In this document: piece by piece, positions 6,199 to 11,410 of the stretch
Numbering within the stretch: the stretch's first letter is position 1
How the letters are laid out: each line of letters opens with the position of its first letter
Assembly (NCBI GenBank): GCA_038230695.1
Contig: JBBRMT010000154.1
Coordinates: 1 to 11,410 of the forward strand
Direction: 5' to 3'
From: QHBQ01 sp038230695
GTDB taxonomy: Bacteria > Chloroflexota > Chloroflexia > QHBQ01
Length of the DNA: 11,410 nt
Program-made: the position numbers and the translations under genes
The notes under the pieces: generated by a model
What the model was told of the DNA's origin: nothing
The model's database searches: none
The model's input: the letters and a program-made list of their open reading frames with translations, nothing else

Positions 6199-8172
6199 TT
6201 GCAATACCCTGTTGCCCATCGCCTGGCCCTGCCGCGCACCTACTTCGAGAGCATGGTCGAGGCCGACATTCTGGTAGTATATCGTGGGCGGATGTACACG
6301 CCCATTGTCGCGCCCTCACCGGAGCAGGCGACACAATATGCTGCGGCCAGTTTGCGGCTGGTGGGCAACGAGTTCGTGCTTGAGCCGCTGGAGAAGCTGA
6401 CCATCATCGAAGACCGCTACCTGAATGGCCGTTCGATGCACGCCGCCTTGCAGCAGTACCAGCAGGACTATCTTGCCTCAGTTGGCAACTCGGCGATCAG
6501 CGCAGATTTGCAGGACGAGATGCTGGAGACTGCGCTGCTGCGATTCGTCACCGACGAGGTATTCCCCAGCTTCGCCACCAGCGAACGCACGTTGGGGCGG
6601 TTGCTCGACCGCAAGTTCGCGCAGCATAGCGGCAACGACGAGCTACACCAGGCCCGCGAGGAACACGCCCAGCGCCGTCAACGTCACGGCTGGGACGACG
6701 GCAGCTACGACTTCCACGGCAACCGCAGCAATGCCAACCAGCCGCCCGCAGCGGAGGACAGCCGCGCCCGCTTGCAACCGGGTGATACCCGCTTCGTCCG
6801 CGCCCTGCTGAACAACAACGCCGAGCAGATGGATGGCAGCAGCGTAGCCGAGCAGATGGACAGCAACGGCCAGACCGCGAGAACCGCATCGCGCAACCAC
6901 GACCATCAGCCCGATGATCTGCCGCCCACCCTCGTTGCCGCGCACGCCCAGATCAGTCAACAGAGCAGCAGTCTGCCCCATCCGCAAGCGGTGCCGATCG
7001 TCGTTCCCAACCCACCCCAGGAGCCGCTGCCCGATCAGCCGGGGTTGGAGAGCAACTTTTCGCGCCTGCTACGCTACTCTACCACCACGCGCACTGCGCC
7101 CCCGCCGCCCCCGCCCGCCACACCTGCGCCAACGCAACCAGCGCGAGCCGCTAATAGCGGCGCGACCACCGTACTGCCAATGCAGCAATCGGTTGAGGCT
7201 GAACCCGCCCGCGTTGCCGCTCCTGTCTCAGCGACGCAACGCCCGCCCGCTAGCAACGGCAATGGCGCTGCCACGCACAATCGCCAGTCGCAGCGTGGCC
7301 TGACCCAGCCCCGTCTGGTCGCGCCACCAGCGCCCCCGCCGCGCCAGTTCAGTATGGTGGAGCAACTGCTGGGCCTGACCAACTTCGCGGTCATCGAGGG
7401 TATCATCTACACGATGCAGCCCGCCCGCGCTGGCGATCGCCCCGATGTGCGGATGGGCAACCACGAGTTCAGCCTGCGCCCCTATATGCTGCTGGGCGAC
7501 TTGTTGGCCCACTACAACAACACCGTTGCCGAGATGTTGCGTAACGAGGCCAAAGCCAACCAGCCCGCCGTGCAACAGGTGCGCCAGGATCGCCGCTACG
7601 TGGAGGAGAAGCTGCAGCGCAACTACGGCGCGGCGGGCCTCAGCCTGGAGCGCATCAACGCCCGCTCCTACTTCCTCTGCCTCGGCATCCAGCCATTTGC
7701 CAATCGTGGCAGCGACGGCAAGTTCTACGTCTTCAGCGCCGCGCTGATGAAGGAGATGGCCCGCCGTGCGGGCATGGACATCAACACGGTGCGCGACCCG
7801 ATGAAAGTGGCGATTCAGGTGACAATCAACTGGTCGGCGCGGGGCTTCGAGAAGATCACCGCTGGTGAGCCGATCATGCTCGGCCCCTCCAAAGGCCCGT
7901 TCATCACCTGGGCGCGGGAGCTAGCCTACCGCGACGGCTTCGTGGTAGACCGCGACGTTTGCACCGACAACTATCAGCCGCCACCCAACCTCAGCTTTGG
8001 CGCGGGCATCGCCAACAAGCTGGAGACCTCGCGGCGCATCATCATGTCGGGCTACATCCTCGGCGCGGTGCGCCCGCGCAGCCTGCTCACCGCCGACGGC
8101 TTCGGCGGCTTCCAGGTCACGCCGGAATGGCTGCGGGATCACCATGTGCCGGTTACCAATGTGGCGGGTTAA
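6199..8172 (+). CDS. Operon gene B: two-domain protein of unknown function with long disordered Pro-rich linker
   Basis: 657 aa if translation begins at the TTG directly after gene A's stop. AAGGGTGG (6187-6194) lies 4 nt before it, and residues right after it already look like structured protein. The alternative ATG at 6253 would remove 18 residues. Three parts are seen. An N-terminal, mostly helical domain spans about 1-165. A low-complexity linker rich in Gln, Asn, Ala and Pro spans about 166-382, with six prolines in a row at 301-306 and a repeated AEQMD motif at 208-221. A conserved-looking C-terminal domain spans about 384-657 and includes MLLGDLLAHYNNTVAEMLRN, GPFITWARELAYRDGF and ILGAVRPRSLLTADGFGG. 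No nucleotide-binding, nuclease or membrane motif is visible. Codon use matches A and E. The two domains on a flexible tether suggest a scaffold or adaptor, but that is inference only. Confidence 0.85.
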   Translation: MQYPVAHRLALPRTYFESMVEADILVVYRGRMYTPIVAPSPEQATQYAAASLRLVGNEFVLEPLEKLTIIEDRYLNGRSMHAALQQYQQDYLASVGNSAISADLQDEMLETALLRFVTDEVFPSFATSERTLGRLLDRKFAQHSGNDELHQAREEHAQRRQRHGWDDGSYDFHGNRSNANQPPAAEDSRARLQPGDTRFVRALLNNNAEQMDGSSVAEQMDSNGQTARTASRNHDHQPDDLPPTLVAAHAQISQQSSSLPHPQAVPIVVPNPPQEPLPDQPGLESNFSRLLRYSTTTRTAPPPPPPATPAPTQPARAANSGATTVLPMQQSVEAEPARVAAPVSATQRPPASNGNGAATHNRQSQRGLTQPRLVAPPAPPPRQFSMVEQLLGLTNFAVIEGIIYTMQPARAGDRPDVRMGNHEFSLRPYMLLGDLLAHYNNTVAEMLRNEAKANQPAVQQVRQDRRYVEEKLQRNYGAAGLSLERINARSYFLCLGIQPFANRGSDGKFYVFSAALMKEMARRAGMDINTVRDPMKVAIQVTINWSARGFEKITAGEPIMLGPSKGPFITWARELAYRDGFVVDRDVCTDNYQPPPNLSFGAGIANKLETSRRIIMSGYILGAVRPRSLLTADGFGGFQVTPEWLRDHHVPVTNVAG

Positions 8173-8174
8173 TC

Positions 8175-8180
8175 AAGGAG
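8175..8180 (+). promoter_or_regulatory. Ribosome-binding site that decides the GTG start of the nuclease gene
   Basis: AAGGAG ends immediately before an ATG at 8181, leaving no spacer. The in-frame GTG at 8190 lies 9 nt downstream, the usual distance. The GTG is therefore the better start, even though an ATG stands earlier. The difference is three residues. Confidence 0.65.
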
Positions 8181-8189
8181 ATGCGACAA

Positions 8190-8894
8190 GTGCCGAGACT
8201 ACAACCAATGCCGCCGGTAAAGATCGAATCCGCTGACCTGCTTGCGATGGGCGCAAAGTGGAGCGGCGGCAGCAATCTAAACAAGAAGGATGCAATGGAC
8301 TTCGGTAAGGTGTTCGATCGCGCTGTGGGCGAGGCTTTGGCAGCGATGCTCGGCGGCATCCCAATCGTGGCTCCAACCAACCTCAATGCGCTTACCCCAC
8401 CGCTACCCGATTGTGTCGAGGTTGGTGGAACACGAATTATCGGCGGAGTGCGACCGCAGAACTTCGATGTATGCTACCGTCCTGATGGCGTGCGCTTTGC
8501 CTTTGATAGCAAGACTTTGAATGACGCACAGAGCATAGGCAAGAACTGGCAGAATATGGTCAACGATTTGGCGACCGAGGCGACGACGGTGCATAGCCGT
8601 TTTCCTCATGCACTGGTGGCTTTTATGGTCGTCATTCCTGCACCAGCGTTTACTGCAGCACGGCAGCGGGCAATGGTGGAAACCCTGGAACGCCTGGCCC
8701 GCAGGCACGGCGTGGATGGACCGCCTTACATGGCAGAAGCAATTGCGCTGGTGGTTTGGGATCCGACTACCGGGGCTATTAATACGAACATTCCTGATCC
8801 AGCCTCACCGCTGCGACTGGATGGGTTCTCCCAACGCATCTACGAAATCTACAGCGTGCGGTACAAGGGCTTGCCGCCGCATGAATTATGGTAG
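8190..8894 (+). CDS. Operon gene C: PD-(D/E)XK-type restriction endonuclease (putative)
   Basis: 234 aa from GTG 8190; ATG 8181 would add three residues. The open frame runs back to 7959 inside gene B, but that part lacks a ribosome-binding site. A likely nuclease core spans residues about 38-150. It has a helix with FGKVFDRAVGEAL, the strand NFDV (D93), a turn, then the strand FAFDSK (D106, K108), giving a D-Xn-D-X-K arrangement typical of PD-(D/E)XK enzymes. KNWQNMVNDLATEATTVH and the strand ALVAFMVVIP follow. The gene lies 36 nt ahead of an N6-adenine methyltransferase gene. Together they look like a Type II restriction-modification pair, with C cutting unmodified DNA at the site D protects. 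The recognition site cannot be told from sequence. Codon use is more mixed than in A, B and E. Other nucleases of the same fold, such as modification-dependent or nicking enzymes, remain possible. Confidence 0.75.
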   Translation: MPRLQPMPPVKIESADLLAMGAKWSGGSNLNKKDAMDFGKVFDRAVGEALAAMLGGIPIVAPTNLNALTPPLPDCVEVGGTRIIGGVRPQNFDVCYRPDGVRFAFDSKTLNDAQSIGKNWQNMVNDLATEATTVHSRFPHALVAFMVVIPAPAFTAARQRAMVETLERLARRHGVDGPPYMAEAIALVVWDPTTGAINTNIPDPASPLRLDGFSQRIYEIYSVRYKGLPPHELW

Positions 8895-8930
8895 AATTGC
8901 ACAAAGTTCGCATTGAGGATGGTGCATTAG

Positions 8931-10595
8931 GTGAAACTCCCCGCCACATATCAGAAGCTACGCGGTGGCTACTATACGCCTGGGCCGATTGCCGACTTTC
9001 TGGCACGGTGGGCGATACTGTCACCTGCTGCCCAGGTGCTGGAGCCGAGTTGCGGCGACGGCGCAGTGCTTGAAGCGGCGGCGGCGGCATTGCTTCGATG
9101 TGGCGTGCATCCAGCCGACATTGCGGCGCAGTTGCATGGTATCGAGCTTGACCCAGATGAGGCGCAGAAGGCGATAGAACGAACTGAGGCCATCACTGGC
9201 GGCATCGCTGTGCCAGTGCATATAGGCGACTTCTTCGCCTACTGCAAAGCGCACCTGACCGACAAGCGGCTGTTCGATGCGATAATTGGCAATCCACCCT
9301 TCATCCGCTATCAGGATTTCGCCGAGGAGCAGCGCCAGATCGCCTTCTACCTGATGCAATCGGCGGGCTTGCATCCCAACCGCCTGACTAATGCCTGGGT
9401 GCCGTTCCTCGTTGCCGCTACCATGCTGCTGAACGAAAACGGGAGGATGGCGATGGTCATCCCCGCCGAGCTGCTTCAGGTCAACTACGCTGCCGAATTG
9501 CGCTACTTCCTCAGCCGTTATTACAGTTCGCTGACTCTGATAACCTTCAAAAAGCTGGTGTTTGCGGGCATCCAGCAGGAAGTCGTATTGCTGCTAGGCG
9601 AACGGGGCCGCAGTGAACACGCAGGCATCCGCGTGGCCGAGCTTGACAACCTCGATGATCTTGTCCGCTATGAACATTCTGTGCTGATGGATAGTCGCGC
9701 GAAGGAAATGGATCACTCTACCCAGAAGTGGACGATGTACTTTCTGGACGAGGACGAGATCGCACTGCTGCGTCACCTGCGCGATGACCCTCGCCTCACC
9801 CCCAGCGGCCACGCCATATCGGTAGATGTGGGCATCGTCACTGGCATGAACGAGTTCTTCGTGCTTACCGAGCAGCAGGTGAACGAGCATCGGCTGGCAG
9901 ACTACACCCGCCGCATCGTGGGCCGCTCCGCCCAGCTACCGGGGATACAATTTGGCGAGGCCGATTGGCTGGCTAGCGTGCAGAGTCAGGCCCCTGCATT
10001 CCTGCTCGACTCTCCCGATGTGTCATTCGACCGCTTGCCAGATGCAGTGCGTAGTTATGTCCGTCAGGGCCAGGAGCAGGGGTTGCATACCGGCTACAAG
10101 TGTCGCATCCGCAATCGCTGGTACGTAGTTCCCTCCGTCTGGGAGCCGTCCGCGTTCATGTTGCGCCAGATTCATAACTATCCCAAGATTATCCTCAACC
10201 ACGCCGCCGCCACTTCGACCGACACTATTCATCGAGTCAGGCTACGCAACGGAGTGCCTGCACCAACAGTAGCCGCCGCCTTTCTGAACTCGCTTACCTT
10301 CGCTTTCGCCGAGGTGGTTGGCCGCAGTTACGGCGGCGGTGAACTAGAACTGGAGCCAAACGAGGAGGAGCAGTTGCCACTACCACACAAAGGTGCAGAG
10401 GCGCTCAATCTTGATGAACTCGACCTTTTGATGCGGCGAGGTGACATCAACGCCGTGCTAGATATTACCGATGCAATGCTGCTACGGGACGGGCTGGGTA
10501 TGAGCGAGAAAGAGACGCAGATGTTGCGCGGTATCTGGCAGAAGCTACGTGATAGGCGGGTAAACAGGAAGCACAATTCTTTGGAGCGGAGGTAG
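8931..10595 (+). CDS. Operon gene D: N6-adenine DNA methyltransferase (TaqI/Eco57I-like, gamma class)
   Basis: 554 aa. The GTG start directly follows an in-frame TAG (8928-8930), so the protein cannot begin further upstream. GAGG at 8915-8918 may be its ribosome-binding site. It should transfer a methyl group from S-adenosylmethionine to N6 of adenine within a specific DNA site. Motifs run in gamma-class order: motif X KLRGGYYTP (9-17), motif I LEPSCGDG (37-44) binding AdoMet, motif II GIELDP (70-75), an acidic GDFF (99-102), and the catalytic motif IV NPPF (121-124). LLNENGRMAMVIPAELL (167-183) follows. Residues about 230-520 probably form the target-recognition region. All key residues are present, so it is likely active. 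The size exceeds M.TaqI (about 420 aa) and is far below BREX PglX or Type IIG fusions. It is probably the protective partner of gene C. Confidence 0.9.
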   Translation: MKLPATYQKLRGGYYTPGPIADFLARWAILSPAAQVLEPSCGDGAVLEAAAAALLRCGVHPADIAAQLHGIELDPDEAQKAIERTEAITGGIAVPVHIGDFFAYCKAHLTDKRLFDAIIGNPPFIRYQDFAEEQRQIAFYLMQSAGLHPNRLTNAWVPFLVAATMLLNENGRMAMVIPAELLQVNYAAELRYFLSRYYSSLTLITFKKLVFAGIQQEVVLLLGERGRSEHAGIRVAELDNLDDLVRYEHSVLMDSRAKEMDHSTQKWTMYFLDEDEIALLRHLRDDPRLTPSGHAISVDVGIVTGMNEFFVLTEQQVNEHRLADYTRRIVGRSAQLPGIQFGEADWLASVQSQAPAFLLDSPDVSFDRLPDAVRSYVRQGQEQGLHTGYKCRIRNRWYVVPSVWEPSAFMLRQIHNYPKIILNHAAATSTDTIHRVRLRNGVPAPTVAAAFLNSLTFAFAEVVGRSYGGGELELEPNEEEQLPLPHKGAEALNLDELDLLMRRGDINAVLDITDAMLLRDGLGMSEKETQMLRGIWQKLRDRRVNRKHNSLERR

Positions 10596-10601
10596 GATAA
10601 T

Positions 10602-11410
10602 ATGAAACTAAGCCGACTACTGGAAGCCACCAGCCCGGAGGCGAGCAGCACCCAGCTAACCACTGCCGCCAGCACGGTCGAGCAGATGCTGATCAGCCCC
10701 GGCGCAGTGCGCATCTTCTACCACATCGTCTACTCCTACTTCCGTATGTTGGAGGAGCATGGCATTGCGCGGGGCGATTACAGCCGCGAGATATACACCA
10801 TCCAATTGCGCGGCAAGGATGACCCGCTGGCCGTCACCCGCAACTTCTACATCCCCTACCAGCCTGAGAACACCCGCATCTATACCGCTGTGGATACCCT
10901 CAGCGAGATGCTCGAAGGCTCGATCTCGCAGATACCCGAAAGCTTCGTTGCCTACTCCTGGGCGCACCTGCACCCCGGCTTCTCCCCTCTGCCGTCCAGC
11001 ACCGATGCCAACAACAACTATGTAGTGCTGGATCGGCTGGGCAGCAACAACAAGCTGACCGGCTACGACAAGCTGACCATCACCGCGCCGCAGGTACACG
11101 TTAGCGGCGACAACCTTTACCTCTACGACTCGCGCAGCAAGAAGCGGGTCAGCCTAAAGTTCAATGCACCGGTAGGGGCGGGATTTATCCCACCCTCGAC
11201 TTCGGCCAACAATGCGGCCACCCCCGCCGATGGCAACCCTGCGCCGCAGCCGGTCGCCGAGTGGGTGGATGAGACACCCGTGACCATCCACTGGACCAAG
11301 AGCCTGATCTTCAACGGGCGCGACCTCGACGGCTTCCTCGCCGCCTTCAGCGGATCGCAGGGCGGGCACGACACCCGCTACGCCTATAGTGAAATATCGG
11401 TCGCCACCAT
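10602..11410 (+). CDS. Operon gene E: protein of unknown function, cut by the right edge
   Basis: An ATG at 10602, six nt after gene D's stop, with GGAGG (10588-10592) inside the end of D as ribosome-binding site. 269 complete codons are visible without a stop. I do not recognise it. There is no signal peptide or membrane helix. The N-terminal part is helical (about 1-55, including AVRIFYHIVYSYFRMLEEHG). A beta-rich region follows, with IYTIQLRGKDD (65-75), YDKLTITAPQVHVSGDNLYLYD (about 154-175) and VTIHWTKSLIFNGRDLDGFL (about 224-243). An Asn/Ala/Pro-rich stretch at about 197-217 seems a loop or linker. Codon use is strongly C/G-ending, like A and B and unlike C and D, so E may originally have followed B. 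A GTAGGGGCGGG hairpin is embedded in the coding sequence at 11172-11196. Confidence 0.82.
   Translation, partial: MKLSRLLEATSPEASSTQLTTAASTVEQMLISPGAVRIFYHIVYSYFRMLEEHGIARGDYSREIYTIQLRGKDDPLAVTRNFYIPYQPENTRIYTAVDTLSEMLEGSISQIPESFVAYSWAHLHPGFSPLPSSTDANNNYVVLDRLGSNNKLTGYDKLTITAPQVHVSGDNLYLYDSRSKKRVSLKFNAPVGAGFIPPSTSANNAATPADGNPAPQPVAEWVDETPVTIHWTKSLIFNGRDLDGFLAAFSGSQGGHDTRYAYSEISVAT
11172..11196. repeat. GTAGGGGCGGG hairpin inside gene E
   Basis: The sequence starts GTAGGGGCGGGATTTATCCC. Its arms, 11175-11184 and 11187-11196, pair with one mismatch and one G-T wobble around a 2-nt loop. It shares the exact 10-mer GTAGGGGCGG with the hairpin at 5212-5236. It is read in frame as PVGAGFIPP, just before the Asn/Ala/Pro-rich stretch of gene E. 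It may be an in-frame copy of a dispersed palindrome. Confidence 0.55.

Noticed and set aside
7959..8189. Upstream extension of the nuclease frame into gene B
   Set aside because: The added 74-77 residues lie entirely in gene B's coding sequence, are Pro/Arg/His-rich and have no ribosome-binding site. AAGGAG at 8175-8180 points to the GTG at 8190.
8888..9073. Short frame starting at the ATG at 8888, overlapping the methyltransferase start
   Set aside because: It has no domain, and its second half is the methyltransferase gene in another frame.
8190..10595. Assignment of the operon to BREX, DISARM, Type I or Type IIG restriction
   Set aside because: The methyltransferase is too short for PglX or a Type IIG fusion. 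No helicase, specificity subunit, phosphatase or phospholipase-like partner is visible in the window.
1..11410. CRISPR array, tRNA, rRNA, or complete insertion sequence
   Set aside because: No regularly spaced direct repeats, no tRNA-like cloverleaf or rRNA stretch, and no transposase-like protein were found on either strand.

Overview
The window looks like chromosomal DNA of a GC-rich bacterium, most probably a member of the Chloroflexota. Supporting this are two exported proteins with long Thr/Pro linkers leading to divergent three-repeat S-layer-homology (SLH) tails that carry TRGQ-type motifs. Short GTAGGGGCG-type hairpins are also scattered through the sequence. This placement is inference from general familiarity, not from a search.

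Left half (1-5152), minus strand: two cell-surface genes, each with its own near-consensus housekeeping-type promoter. The gene at 2909-5152 is complete (747 aa): signal sequence, beta-sandwich domain, MAM/immune-inhibitor-like jelly roll with an Asp-box-like motif, repetitive Thr/Pro stalk, three SLH repeats. It is followed at once by a strong rho-independent terminator. The gene at 1-2499 runs off the left edge (833 codons visible): signal peptide, six-Asp-box sialidase-type propeller, Thr/Pro linker, carbohydrate-binding-like jelly roll, second Thr/Pro linker, and the beginning of an SLH tail. That tail is about 86 percent identical in DNA to the corresponding part of its neighbour. Both look like proteins displayed on the outer surface.

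Centre (5153-5604): a divergent regulatory region. A TTGACA-N17-TATGAT promoter drives the SLH gene leftwards, and a TTTACA-N16-TATAAT promoter drives a rightward operon. The leader of the SLH gene holds a perfect 19-bp inverted repeat, spanning about 92 bp, with a second hairpin nested inside.

Right half (5605-11410), plus strand: a tightly packed operon of at least five genes, called A to E here. A (197 aa), B (657 aa) and E (269 codons visible, cut by the right edge) are proteins I do not recognise. Between B and E sit C, a 234-aa PD-(D/E)XK-type nuclease, and D, a 554-aa gamma-type N6-adenine DNA methyltransferase with clear motifs X, I, II and IV. C and D together look like a Type II restriction-modification pair. 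Their codon use is visibly less C/G-ending than that of A, B and E. This suggests a restriction-modification cassette placed inside an older operon, or alternatively a multi-gene defence system in which A, B and E are partners. A and B lie in the same reading frame, separated by a single TAG. The window contains no recognisable tRNA, rRNA, transposase or CRISPR array.
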